34,975 nt of DNA from Methanobacteriota archaeon (lineage in GTDB: Archaea; Methanobacteriota; Methanobacteria; Methanobacteriales; Methanobacteriaceae), in the NCBI GenBank assembly GCA_023436175.1, contig JAEZKE010000137.1, positions 1-34,975 of the forward strand, written 5' to 3'. Each line of letters begins with the position of its first letter. Position 1 is the first letter of the stretch. Below the pieces are notes generated by a model that saw nothing but the letters and a program-made list of their open reading frames with translations, was not told where the DNA came from and searched no databases. A program made the translations under genes and the position numbers. This document shows positions 16,265 to 25,075 of the stretch, in pieces.

Positions 16265-17635
16265 CTAAATCTGTTCAAGTCCTGCCATTAACTGGACAAT
16301 TTTAGCATCATCCAATGGTTTTCCCTGAATTTGGAGTCCAACTGGTATTCCATCAACTTCTCCAGCCTTCATACTTGCTGCTGGAATTCCTGCAAGGTTT
16401 GCTATAACTGTCAGGACATCGTAAGCATACATTTCCATTGTATCTAATGACTCACCGAGTTTATGAGGAAGTTTTGGGACTGTTGGACCAACTATTACAT
16501 CTACATCACCAAGAAGTTTGGTCATTTCCCTTCTTATTAATGATCTTGCCTGCAGTGCTTTCTTGTAGTATTTACCACTGTATTCTTTCTGGCTGATGTA
16601 CGAACCAATGTGAATTCTTCTTAAAACTTCATCTCCACATACATCTTCAATTCTGTAACCATATTTTCGGCCGTCATATTTTCTTGTTGCAGAGAAAAAT
16701 TCAACATAGTTTATGAGATAGTAAGTAGGTAGACATAAATCGATATAGTCAAAGCTTAATTCAACTACTTCAGCACCTGCCTCAGTCATTTTATCGATCC
16801 TTCCTTCAATTATATTGACTATCTTGTCATCAGAAACATCAAAGAACTCCTTTACTACACCCACTTTCATTCCTTTCATGACACCTGATGATTTTTCAGT
16901 TATATCTTCAAAATCAGGAGTGTCTTTCAGGCTTGTACATTCAATTGGATCATATCCCGCAATTGTATCAAGCATTAAAGCAATTCCGCCGGCATCATGT
17001 GCAAAAGGACCAATCTGATCAAGACTCATTGCAAGATCAAGTAATCCTTGCCTTGAAACTACGCCATAAGTTGGTTTAAATCCCATTACTCCGCAGTGTG
17101 ATGCTGGATTTCTTATCGATCCACCAGTATCAGATCCTAAAGATAGATCACACATATCTGCTGCAACTGCGGCCGCGCTCCCACCACTTGAACCTCCTGG
17201 AATTCTTCCAGGTGCAGCAGGGTTTTCAGTGTATCCAAAATACGATGTTTCAGTGGAACTTCCAGCTGCAAACTCATCCATGTTGGTTACACCTAAAATT
17301 ATACCATCCTGTTCCTTTATTCTTTTAACAACAGTGGCGTCATAGCTTCCAAAGTAGTTTTCAAGAGTTTTTGAAGCTGCTGTGATTTTAAAGTCTTCAA
17401 CATTGATGTTGCTTTTTATCCCCACAGTGAGCCCTGCAAGTTTTCCTACTTTACTACCTTTTTCAATTTTAGAATCGATTTTCTCTGCTGCATGGATCGC
17501 TTCATCCTCATTTATTTCTAAAAAAGCATTTATACTGTCATTTTTCTTTTTTATTGTTTTTAAAAAGCTTTCTACATTCTCTAAAGCTGTTATTTCATGA
17601 TTTTTAATTGATTTGGATTTATTTAAAAGACTCAT
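16265..17635 (-). CDS. gatA: Aspartyl/glutamyl-tRNA amidotransferase subunit A
   Basis: GatA releases ammonia from glutamine for the GatCAB transamidation of Asp-tRNA(Asn) (and Glu-tRNA(Gln) where GatDE is absent). It has the full amidase signature: Lys74 in GIKSNINV, Ser149 in GGSSGGSAAA and nucleophile Ser173 in TGGSIRNPA. These are all five residues lower than the Staphylococcus aureus catalytic triad (Lys79, Ser154, Ser178). This uses the ATG at 17635; AAGGTG at 17641-17646 is 5 nt away. The open GTG at 17641 overlaps that site and is rejected. Length of about 456 aa is normal. gatC and gatB are not adjacent, as is common in archaea. The downstream CobQ-like gene likely shares its mRNA. 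Confidence 0.95.
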   Translation of the reverse strand: MSLLNKSKSIKNHEITALENVESFLKTIKKKNDSINAFLEINEDEAIHAAEKIDSKIEKGSKVGKLAGLTVGIKSNINVEDFKITAASKTLENYFGSYDATVVKRIKEQDGIILGVTNMDEFAAGSSTETSYFGYTENPAAPGRIPGGSSGGSAAAVAADMCDLSLGSDTGGSIRNPASHCGVMGFKPTYGVVSRQGLLDLAMSLDQIGPFAHDAGGIALMLDTIAGYDPIECTSLKDTPDFEDITEKSSGVMKGMKVGVVKEFFDVSDDKIVNIIEGRIDKMTEAGAEVVELSFDYIDLCLPTYYLINYVEFFSATRKYDGRKYGYRIEDVCGDEVLRRIHIGSYISQKEYSGKYYKKALQARSLIRREMTKLLGDVDVIVGPTVPKLPHKLGESLDTMEMYAYDVLTVIANLAGIPAASMKAGEVDGIPVGLQIQGKPLDDAKIVQLMAGLEQI

Positions 17636-17779
17636 GGCCACACCTTACTGTTTAATAATAAAATGATTATTGTAAACCAATATAATATGTTAATTATCTC
17701 AGTTATTATAAATATGAATTGCTAATATAAAAATTTAATATAGGACTTATATCTCTACTTCTGCTTTTCATATCATGAC

Positions 17780-18550
17780 CTAAAAGAAATAACTGATATC
17801 TATGAGGCCAAGAAGATACAGCAGTATAATTATTATAGGCTGGTGAATTAAATAAATAAGCAGTGAATGTTTCCCTAAAAAGCTTGATATCTTCACAATC
17901 AAATTATTGGACAAATCAGGCAGTTTAAACTGCCTTACATATTTTTCATAAAGTGTATTTCCAAGAAATATCCCCAAAGAAACTATTCCTAACCAGGGCA
18001 GCAGTGGGAAATAGTCCACAGCGTAAAAATTATTTGGAATAAATCCAAGCCATAAAAGACCGTAAAAGTCAAATCTAAAACCCATTAAGAAAATCCCTGC
18101 TGCAATAAATAGCATCCCCACAAACAAGTTAAGATATTTACGTTTTATAAACACGTATTCTAAAATGATAGCTATTCCTATAAAGTGAAGAATTCCAAAT
18201 ACAATGAATCCATCCCCAATAAATATCCATGTAGCGGCGGTAATTAAAAGCCCATAAGAAAATATTTTAAGCCCTCTCTTTAAATACTTCAAAAAAAGCT
18301 TTTTTTCAGTTAGATAATACTTTGAAAGCGTTGTTCTTGTATAACTAAGACTTAAAGATACTCCCACTACAAAAATAAACATAGATGCAGTTATACGTGC
18401 AAACCACCATAAAAATCCGGAATATATGTTGAAACTGTAAATTCCAAAATAATTCAGGTCAAATATAAAATGGAACACTACCATCATTACTATTGCAAGT
18501 CCACGCAGGGAGTCCACTTCCCAGAAGCGCTTATTTAAATTGGAATTCAT
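17780..18550 (-). CDS. DUF1624 membrane acyltransferase-like protein
   Basis: 256 aa with seven or eight predicted membrane helices. It starts with the characteristic RFWEVDSLRGLAIVMMVVFHFIFDL, which is the DUF1624 / heparan-alpha-glucosaminide N-acetyltransferase-like catalytic domain signature. Known members move acetyl groups across a membrane onto sugars; in a methanogen the acceptor could be a cell-surface glycan such as pseudomurein or an N-glycan, which is inference. FVVGVSLSLSY and YFPLLPWLGIVSLGIFLG are also typical. AAGGT lies 6 nt before the ATG. It is monocistronic and divergent from the MFS gene across 370 bp. Confidence 0.8.
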   Translation of the reverse strand: MNSNLNKRFWEVDSLRGLAIVMMVVFHFIFDLNYFGIYSFNIYSGFLWWFARITASMFIFVVGVSLSLSYTRTTLSKYYLTEKKLFLKYLKRGLKIFSYGLLITAATWIFIGDGFIVFGILHFIGIAIILEYVFIKRKYLNLFVGMLFIAAGIFLMGFRFDFYGLLWLGFIPNNFYAVDYFPLLPWLGIVSLGIFLGNTLYEKYVRQFKLPDLSNNLIVKISSFLGKHSLLIYLIHQPIIIILLYLLGLIDISYFF

Positions 18551-18920
18551 TTAAATACCTTTAAACATGGAAATTTATATTATGACTTAAAATTCAGTTA
18601 AATATTGATTTATTTAAAAATAAATTTAAAGTTATTTAAAAAAAATAATTTAAGCTTTAATAACGCTCAAATTTATGAATATGATTATTCATACTACTAT
18701 TTCTACATATTAACCTATTTTTAATTATTATAAATCGTTAAGTGCACTAAAGTCAAAAATGTGGACATTAGGTTCATTTAACCACATATTTACTTTTTAC
18801 TTCAATGTATAAAAATTAATTAAATGAAAAACAAAAATAATAGAGATTAAACAAAATATGTTACTTAAATGCATAATTTAACTTCAATTATTTTAATTAA
18901 ATCCGTGGAGGACATTCATA
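18551..18920. other. Divergent AT-rich promoter region
   Basis: 370 bases between two divergent membrane-protein genes. No open frame with a start and ribosome binding site was found. The strand near 18901 carries GGAGG at 18907-18911 for the MFS gene. A GC-richer patch at 18739-18785 (GTGCACTAAAG...GTGGACATTAGG) has no clear fold. Confidence 0.5.
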
Positions 18921-20462
18921 GTGGCTGAAAAATCAAAAAATGGATGGTTAACGCTTATAATTGTTACTCTGTCTGTTTTTACCATAGTTATAGATAAAAC
19001 ATTTTTGAATGTTGCAATTTATACATTAATAAGAGATTTGAACACTAATATTCAGACCATTCAAGCAATAATTGCAATTTATTCTCTGGTTATGGCTTCC
19101 TTAATGCTTTTTGGAGGAAAGCTGCAGGATGTTTTTGGAAGGAGGAAAACATTCCTTATGGGCGCGTCTATTTATGGAGTAGGTACCATAGTCGCAGCTT
19201 TAAGTATAAACAGCACCATGCTTCTACTCGGTTGGTCCATACTTGAAGGATTAGGGGCTGCACTTATGATGCCTGCCACGACTTCCATAATCTCGGGAAC
19301 TTATGGGGGAGAGAAAAGAGCTTTTGCACTGGGAATAATAAGTTCCATGGCTTCAGGGGCAGGGACTATCGGACCAATTATAGGCGGATTTTTAACTACT
19401 TACTACTCCTGGCGTTATGCTTTCGGACTTGAATTAGTTATAATCATTGCAATACTCCTATTTTCAAAAGAAATAGATGTATTTCCACCAGTTATAAAAT
19501 GGAACGACATAGATATTTTAGGTGCAATAAATTCATCATTAGGCATATTCCTCCTGGTCGTAGGGGTATTATTACTTAACAATTCTTCCACATGGAATAC
19601 TGCCATTTATTTCATTGTAATAGGAATAATCCTCTTAATTATATTCTATTTAACCCAAATACGAAGAATAAAACTAAGTAAAATGCCTTTACTTGATATT
19701 ACGCTTTTTAAAGATCGATCTTTTACTTTAGGGAATATAACAAGATTAATAATGAATTTCACCATTGGAGGAGTAACTTTCATTATTCCCGTATTTTTAC
19801 AGGGAGTTATAGGAACCAATCCATTAGTAACAGGTTTAACCTTGATACCCATGAGTATAGGCATTTTTACGATGTCATTTACAGCAGGCAGGATTTCAAC
19901 ACGAATGCAACCACGTTATATATTATCTATTGGATTTTTAGCATCTTTAGCTGGAAGTATATACCTGAGTCTTATTTTTAGCCCGTCCACAACTGTTACT
20001 GACATGATCCCTGGCGTGCTGTTCCTTGGAATTGGAATGGGAATTGTTTTCCCTCACTCCGCAAATATAATTTTTGCAACTGCCAGGCGAGATCAACAGC
20101 CAGATGCATCAGGAATCCTGAATACTGGAATTAACCTTGGATCCTCACTGGGAACAGCCGTTCTTGGAGTAATATTAATACTCGGAAGTTTTGGCACTTT
20201 AGGAGGTGGATCTATGTACGATTTACCTGTAAACTACTCATATGGGCAATCCAACAACCATGGAGGGTTTGAAAAAGTAGATGCTGTAAATATGCCAGTT
20301 TTAAATGGAACAGGAATAGTTGGAGATCATCAAAAAGCGAATGCTATGAAAGATGCATTTAATGTGGTGACCTTAATGCTAATTATAGGTCTAATATGCT
20401 CGCTATTGATACCAAGAAAACCAACTAAACATGAAGAACACTGCGTTACCACCCATATTTGA
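18921..20462 (+). CDS. MFS transporter, DHA2 (14-TM) family
   Basis: 513-residue drug:proton antiporter-type permease of the DHA2 group, about 14 membrane helices. Helix 1 carries the family's acidic signature DKTFLNVAI, the helix 2-3 loop has motif A (GGKLQDVFGRRKTF), and helix 5 has the antiporter motif C-like SGAGTIGPIIGGFL. A long loop of about 60 residues precedes the last helix. Substrates in this family are typically toxic cations or organic anions; none can be named here. The start is a GTG with GGAGG 9 nt upstream. No regulator is adjacent on the same strand. Confidence 0.9.
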   Translation: MAEKSKNGWLTLIIVTLSVFTIVIDKTFLNVAIYTLIRDLNTNIQTIQAIIAIYSLVMASLMLFGGKLQDVFGRRKTFLMGASIYGVGTIVAALSINSTMLLLGWSILEGLGAALMMPATTSIISGTYGGEKRAFALGIISSMASGAGTIGPIIGGFLTTYYSWRYAFGLELVIIIAILLFSKEIDVFPPVIKWNDIDILGAINSSLGIFLLVVGVLLLNNSSTWNTAIYFIVIGIILLIIFYLTQIRRIKLSKMPLLDITLFKDRSFTLGNITRLIMNFTIGGVTFIIPVFLQGVIGTNPLVTGLTLIPMSIGIFTMSFTAGRISTRMQPRYILSIGFLASLAGSIYLSLIFSPSTTVTDMIPGVLFLGIGMGIVFPHSANIIFATARRDQQPDASGILNTGINLGSSLGTAVLGVILILGSFGTLGGGSMYDLPVNYSYGQSNNHGGFEKVDAVNMPVLNGTGIVGDHQKANAMKDAFNVVTLMLIIGLICSLLIPRKPTKHEEHCVTTHI

Positions 20463-20593
20463 ATTTTTATTTATAACTCTTAAAACAAGCACCTCTTTTA
20501 TTTTAGTTCACTAAATATGATATTTTCTACACAAATCGCTAACTTTAAGAAGTTATAACAACAAAAGAGTACATAATTATAAGAGGTGTACTT

Positions 20594-21586
20594 ATGCCAG
20601 AGACAATACTTCTAAATCAAAGTCAGGTTAAAGAACTCACAACTATGAAAGAGATTATTGAAAATGTTGAAACTGCATATAAGTTTCATGCGGAGCGAAA
20701 AGTCCAGATGCCTCCCAAAGAATACATATTTTATAAAAAATTCAGGGGTGATTTGAGGATAATGCCCTGTTTTGTTCGGGGCCTTAATGAATCCGGAGTT
20801 AAAAATGTGAATGTGCATCCAGATAATCCTCGCAAACACAGTTTACCGACAGTTATGGCAATGATTGAGCTTGTAGACCCTAAAACAGGCTTTCCAGTTT
20901 CTGTAATGGATGGAACATGGATTACAGATATGAGAACAGGGGCTGCAGCAGGAGTCGCTACAAAATACCTTGCACGAGATAACTCTGAGATACTTGGACT
21001 TGTCGGAGCCGGAGTCCAGGCAGCAACAGGACTTGAAGCTATAACTGAAGTAATGGACATTAAAGAAGTAAGGGTTTCATGTAGAACCTGTGAAACAAGG
21101 GATATATTTGCTCAAAAAGCCTCTGAAAAATATGGAATTGATGTTAAAGCTGTTGACACCATAAAAGAAGCAGTACAAGGCGCTGATGTACTGTTAACTA
21201 CAACACCTGCACGAGAACCTGTTGTTAAATCAAAATGGGTAAGTCCTGGAACTCATATAAATGCGATGGGAGCTGACGCCCCAGGTAAACAGGAATTAGA
21301 CAGCCATATACTCCAAAAATCCAAAATTGTAATCGACTGCTGGGATCAGGCAAGTCACAGTGGTGAAATTAACATTCCAGTTCAGGAAGGCATTGTAAGA
21401 CAAAGCGACATCCATGGTAAAATTGGAGATGTAATAATAGGTTCAATTCCAGGTAGAACCTCAGATGAAGAGATTACTGTATTTGATTCAACCGGACTTG
21501 CAGTTCAAGACATAGTTACTGCATGGAATGTGTATGAGAAAGCTCTTCAAAAAGGCATCGGTCAAAAAATGAATTTTTTAGAGTAA
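20594..21586 (+). CDS. Ornithine cyclodeaminase/alanine dehydrogenase homologue
   Basis: 330-residue member of the ornithine cyclodeaminase / mu-crystallin family. The archaeal branch includes the Archaeoglobus alanine dehydrogenase, so alanine/pyruvate interconversion or ornithine to proline are both possible activities. The NAD-binding loop is GLVGAGVQAATGLEA in the middle of the protein. The substrate region near the N-terminus contains MPPKEYIF and FRGDLRIMPC, and the conserved MDGTWITDMRTGAAAGVATKYLA block is intact. GAGGTG lies 5 nt before the ATG. In Methanothermobacter I recall a homologue next to gatA; here three genes separate them. Length is normal. Confidence 0.88.
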   Translation: MPETILLNQSQVKELTTMKEIIENVETAYKFHAERKVQMPPKEYIFYKKFRGDLRIMPCFVRGLNESGVKNVNVHPDNPRKHSLPTVMAMIELVDPKTGFPVSVMDGTWITDMRTGAAAGVATKYLARDNSEILGLVGAGVQAATGLEAITEVMDIKEVRVSCRTCETRDIFAQKASEKYGIDVKAVDTIKEAVQGADVLLTTTPAREPVVKSKWVSPGTHINAMGADAPGKQELDSHILQKSKIVIDCWDQASHSGEINIPVQEGIVRQSDIHGKIGDVIIGSIPGRTSDEEITVFDSTGLAVQDIVTAWNVYEKALQKGIGQKMNFLE

Positions 21587-21603
21587 CCTCCCCCCTTCCT
21601 TTT

Positions 21604-21665
21604 TAAGTCGCGTGCCTTAAATGTGTAATACATGTTTAATACATGAATTAACAGCACGTTAACTT
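21604..21665. other. Imperfect stem with TAATACATG repeats
   Basis: AAGTCGCGTGC and GCACGTTAACTT can pair (CGTGC/GCACG plus AAGT/ACTT with an internal loop) around two copies of TAATACATG. It is 18 nt after the dehydrogenase stop and could be a terminator or processing structure. Confidence 0.3.
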
Positions 21666-21809
21666 AAATTTACAAGTACATCCCTAATATTAAATCCAGT
21701 TATAATTTAATACATAGTGTATCAACTGCACATACTTGAGATATGAGTGTAAAAATGTATACATCGTTAAATTTATCCGCATTAACAACAAAGTAAGACT
21801 GGTGATGAA

Positions 21810-21971
21810 ATGTTCGAAGAGAAAATTTATATAAACGAAGTAATAAATAAAATGGGACATGTATTCGAACGTTTTAGGTATTTGACACGGACCAGGCCAT
21901 TAAATCAAGCCCAGATGAAAGCCATTAATTATCATTTATCTGAGATAATGAAAGTTTTAAATGACTACTGA
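21810..21971 (+). CDS. Small hypothetical protein (53 aa)
   Basis: A 53-residue open frame starting MFEEKIYINEVINKMGH and ending VLNDY. GGTGA at 21801-21805 is 4 nt before the ATG, the same spacing used by larger genes here. The peptide is charged and helical, with a basic patch RFRYLTRTR in the middle, and has no membrane segment. I recognise no family. It lies 41 nt before the LysE-type transporter on the same strand, so the two may be co-transcribed. The ribosome binding site and lack of any competing gene in this gap are the support. Confidence 0.55.
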   Translation: MFEEKIYINEVINKMGHVFERFRYLTRTRPLNQAQMKAINYHLSEIMKVLNDY

Positions 21972-22012
21972 CATGGAATCATATTTCCTGTTTTTATATT
22001 TTAGTGATTTAA

Positions 22013-22648
22013 TTGATTGAAATTGTTTTATTTGCATTAACTTCGTTTGGAGTTGGATTATCCGGTGCATTAGTTCCAGGACCCATGTTCACTGTTACAG
22101 TTTCTGACTCTGTTAAAAAAGGGTTTATAGCAGGGCCCATGGTTGTCCTAGGCCATATAATGACAGAAATAGTAATGATGATTGTCATTTTAGCAGGTTT
22201 AGGTCAGATTTTAGGTTCACAAACTGCGGCTTTTATCATTGGAACATTCGGGGGCATAGTTCTCATTTTTATGGGATACAATACCTCCAGATCAAATACT
22301 GCATTGTCAAGTATCAAAACTGAGGAGAATGGAATTCAAAAATACGGATCTTTTCTTAAGGGAGTTATAACAAGTCTCTCAAACCCCTATTTTTTTATAT
22401 GGTGGGCTACAATTGGCCTGGCATTTATGTTTAAAGGACTAGCACTTGCAGGAATTTTTGGCCTTTTAAGCTTCTCAATTGGCCATTGGTTAGCTGATCT
22501 TTCATGGTTCAGCATAATTTCATTCTTGTCAAGCCGTGGATCAAAAATTATGAGAGATAGAACTTATAAAATTGTAATGATAATTTGTGGAGTATTTCTC
22601 ATTATACTTGGTATCTATTTCATTGTTTCCCAGGTAAAATTATTTTAA
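22013..22648 (+). CDS. LysE/RhtB family exporter
   Basis: 211-residue membrane protein with the six-helix layout of the LysE superfamily, which exports amino acids and similar small metabolites. The N-terminal SGALVPGPMFTVTVSDSVKKG is the conserved LysE signature (PGP followed by a basic loop), and NPYFFIWWATIG is the second family block. The substrate cannot be told from sequence. The start is TTG with AGTGAT 4 nt upstream; no ATG suits the N-terminus. The 53-residue gene just upstream may be in the same transcript. Confidence 0.85.
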   Translation: MIEIVLFALTSFGVGLSGALVPGPMFTVTVSDSVKKGFIAGPMVVLGHIMTEIVMMIVILAGLGQILGSQTAAFIIGTFGGIVLIFMGYNTSRSNTALSSIKTEENGIQKYGSFLKGVITSLSNPYFFIWWATIGLAFMFKGLALAGIFGLLSFSIGHWLADLSWFSIISFLSSRGSKIMRDRTYKIVMIICGVFLIILGIYFIVSQVKLF

Positions 22649-22712
22649 AAACATGATAATAGATTACTAAGAAAGTAAAATTAAAATTTTTTAGAAAATA
22701 GTTACTGCTTAA

Positions 22713-22862
22713 TTATTTCCTCTTTTTATATTGAAAAATAAGCTCGCCTTTTCCTCTATCTTCAGTTATAGTTTGTAAAATATATTTGCCTTTTAAACCA
22801 TTATTCAGTAAATTCCGGATTACTGAGGGTTTCTCATCTTCAACTTTAACTCTAATTTCCAA
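22713..22862 (-). CDS. Small hypothetical protein (49 aa)
   Basis: A 49-residue frame beginning with TTG, MEIRVKVEDEKPSVIRNLLN, and ending QYKKRK. On the minus strand GGAGAGG precedes the TTG by 6 nt. The peptide alternates short beta-like (EIRVKV, YILQTI, ELIFQY) and helical (PSVIRNLLNNG) stretches, a plausible small alpha/beta fold rather than random translation. No family is recognised. It converges with the LysE gene. Confidence 0.5.
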   Translation of the reverse strand: MEIRVKVEDEKPSVIRNLLNNGLKGKYILQTITEDRGKGELIFQYKKRK

Positions 22863-23079
22863 CCATATCCTCTCCTTTCATTATACTATAGTTGGATTTT
22901 ATGATTATTATAATTTTATGTATTAAAAGTAATTATTATTGTCTAAAATTATATGCAATACTTCCTAATATAGGCTTAAATTCGATAGTACTGCCCAGAT
23001 TACTTAAATATTTTTAAATTAGTTAAGTCATTATAAAATATAACAATAATAATGTGTTTAAGTTTTAATTTAAATTGAA

Positions 23080-23122
23080 GGAGGTATTAGAAAGTAAAGA
23101 CAGTGAATGCTGCCAATACTCC
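23080..23122 (-). terminator. Hairpin after secreted protein gene
   Basis: GGAGGTATT (23080-23088) can pair with AATACTCC (23115-23122) with one bulged G. On the minus strand it lies 22 nt after the stop at 23145, so it may end that transcript. There is no strong T-run after it. Confidence 0.35.
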
Positions 23123-23144
23123 CTAATTTTATCTGATGTTTGAC

Positions 23145-23669
23145 TCATACTGGTGCATCAGAGTTACATTTTACGGATGTAAAATAAATTGTTGTTTCGT
23201 AAGTATCGGGAACTGTCCTATATGGAACGTTTACCTGTAAATTCACTCCCATTCCAGAACTTCTACTTCCTTGTTCAGGCTTTTTAAATATTCCTGCTTT
23301 GGTGTACTGGTCTGTTAGTTCTCCAGTTATACCCAGACCCGGAATAACATATTTTAAATTGGATAAACTTATTGTATTTGCGGTATTTGTACCTATGAGG
23401 TCACCACTTGCTTTAATCCAGAGTTCTGTATCAACGTTTGAGGGGTTCGCAAAATACACATTATTAACGGTGACTTCAGTAGCACCCTGAGAGATATCAA
23501 TATTTATAGTTGAACTATTTCCATAATTTGCTGAAGCGGCAGTAGTTTCGGGTATGATTACACTTACCGTTTGTGTAGATGTTGAAGAACCCTCCGCAAA
23601 CACGGGAAAGATAAATAGCATTATAGCTGAAAATAAAATAAGAAATTTGAGAATTTTTTCTAATTTCAT
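23145..23669 (-). CDS. Secreted beta-sandwich-like protein
   Basis: 174 aa with a signal peptide (MKLEKILKFLILFSAIMLFIFPVFAEG, cleavage after VFA). The mature part is rich in Ser, Thr, Val and Asn, with alternating beta-strand pattern and a terminal PDTYETTIYFTSV motif. That kind of ending is common in Ig-like or WxL-like secreted domains, where a last strand reads TYxTTIYYT. No cell-wall anchor or membrane helix follows, so it should be released or held by other surface proteins. GATGAT precedes the ATG. Upstream lies a cluster of TGTGA/TCACA palindromes that may control it. Confidence 0.7.
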   Translation of the reverse strand: MKLEKILKFLILFSAIMLFIFPVFAEGSSTSTQTVSVIIPETTAASANYGNSSTINIDISQGATEVTVNNVYFANPSNVDTELWIKASGDLIGTNTANTISLSNLKYVIPGLGITGELTDQYTKAGIFKKPEQGSRSSGMGVNLQVNVPYRTVPDTYETTIYFTSVKCNSDAPV

Positions 23670-23743
23670 TTCTTATCATCCCCAACTCTCAGGATCTAAA
23701 TAAAGAGTTATAATCACTGATGAATCTAATTTTATTACAAATT

Positions 23744-23759
23744 TGTGATTACAGTCACA
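23744..23759. promoter_or_regulatory. TGTGA-N6-TCACA palindrome, site A
   Basis: TGTGATTACAGTCACA; the outer five bases on each side are perfect inverted copies. It overlaps a second inverted repeat GTCAC-AGTA-GTGAC (23754-23767). It lies 75 bp before the secreted-protein gene start on the minus strand. Binding protein unknown. Confidence 0.5.
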
Positions 23760-23934
23760 GTAGTGACATAAGCTTATTCATATTTTTATTACATTTTTGT
23801 GACTTGCATAACAGGAGTTATACAACAATTGGCTATTTTTTATTATTTATTGTGATTATAATCCCTGTTTTGAGCCATCCTTTTTGATTAATAATATTAT
23901 ATTAATACAAATATAAGTATATTTATTATAAATT

Positions 23935-23950
23935 TGTGATAATTGTCACA
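23935..23950. promoter_or_regulatory. TGTGA-N6-TCACA palindrome, site B
   Basis: TGTGATAATTGTCACA, 14 of 16 bases palindromic, with the same half-sites and spacer as site A 191 bp away. Single half-sites (TGTGAC 23798-23803, TGTGATTA 23851-23858, inverted TAATCAC at 23711-23717) lie between and beside them. Confidence 0.5.
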
Positions 23951-24222
23951 TTTAAAAAGCAGCACAAAAAATTTCATATTAAAGCGCTTAATTTGTTATT
24001 AACTAACCCTAATCCCAAAACTGATTATAAAATAAGTAGAATACCTAACACGCTCCGATTATTTCCACAATTTAAAAGTCCAAGAAACAAGTAGATATTA
24101 AAATTTAACAGACATAACAAACAATAATGATAAATAATTTTCTTTACAATAACTAGTTAAATTATAAATTCATATAAAAAAATTCAATTACAGATGACCA
24201 CCTGTAAATAACAGTTGATAAT
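23951..24222. other. AT-rich region before HAD gene
   Basis: Remainder of the 553-bp divergent gap. No coding signal found. The sequence is mostly A/T, and no clear ribosome binding site precedes the HAD gene apart from GTTGAT near 24212. Confidence 0.4.
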
Positions 24223-25011
24223 ATGAAAGCAATTGTATTCGATAATTCAGGGACACTTATTGAGAGATATAGAGCAATGAAAGATCTTCAAACAGGCTTA
24301 ATATTTGATAATGTAAGTTCACTGGACATTGTAGATAGCAATACTGCAAGAGCGCTTGTAGTTATACAGACAGACCCATCTAAATGCATAATTAATGCCA
24401 AAGCAGAGCAGCGAATATGTCAGTTCATTAAAAGGAATGATATCCATATTGACATAAGTTATTCAACTGTTGAAATCAAAATGAATGAATTAATTGAAGC
24501 TATTAAAGGCGATGCATCTAAAGTAAGTGATATTCAGGATACAATAAGAGCAGTGACAGCTAAAAACTATGATATACAGGTATGCAGCGGTTCAGGATTT
24601 ATAGTAGATTTAAATAAAGGAAAAATTGAATATACCATCACTTCAGGAGGAAAAGTATTCCCAGAAGTACGAGATGTCGTTAAAGAGCTGCAAAAACGGG
24701 GAATTCATATATTCATAGCTTCAGGAGATAGAAAAGGATCTTTAAAAGCGCTTGCAAGGTACATTGGAATACCTGAAGAAAACGTTTTTGACACTGCAGA
24801 CTCCTGGAAAAAGATGGAAATTGTAAAGGGACTCAAAAGGAATTATGATGTTATGATGGTTGGAAACAGTGTGAATGATGTCCTTGCCCTTAAAGAAGCA
24901 GATATTGGTGTTTTAACTGTTCAGCAGAAAGAAAAAAATCCGCAGATGGTTTATGACGCTGCAGATGTTATTGTGGAGAATATAAAAGAGATTTTAGATA
25001 TTGATTTTTAG
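24223..25011 (+). CDS. HAD-superfamily phosphatase, P-ATPase-like
   Basis: 262-residue soluble haloacid dehalogenase-fold protein resembling the phosphorylation domain of P-type ATPases. Motif I is FDNSGTL with nucleophile Asp7, motif II ASGDR at 166-170, motif III Lys197 in KKMEIV and motif IV VGNSVND at 213-219. Between motifs I and II is a cap/insert of about 130 residues. The residue two after the nucleophile, usually the Asp general acid of phosphatases, is Ser9; P-type ATPases have Thr there. The usual GDGxND of motif IV is GNSVND. It therefore may be a slow phosphatase or a phosphotransferase. The gene is monocistronic and convergent with the zinc-ribbon gene downstream. Confidence 0.82.
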   Translation: MKAIVFDNSGTLIERYRAMKDLQTGLIFDNVSSLDIVDSNTARALVVIQTDPSKCIINAKAEQRICQFIKRNDIHIDISYSTVEIKMNELIEAIKGDASKVSDIQDTIRAVTAKNYDIQVCSGSGFIVDLNKGKIEYTITSGGKVFPEVRDVVKELQKRGIHIFIASGDRKGSLKALARYIGIPEENVFDTADSWKKMEIVKGLKRNYDVMMVGNSVNDVLALKEADIGVLTVQQKEKNPQMVYDAADVIVENIKEILDIDF

Positions 25012-25075
25012 GATTTTTAAACGTCACATGAGAGTAGAGTGTTCTTCTAAACTGTCCTAAATCAGTGCATACTCC

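Noticed and set aside
23080..23110. GGAGGTATTAG on the plus strand looks like a ribosome binding site, with GTG at 23103
   Set aside because: The frame after GTG stops after seven codons, and the GGAGGTATT is one arm of a hairpin with AATACTCC at 23115-23122, so it is better read as a terminator-like structure.
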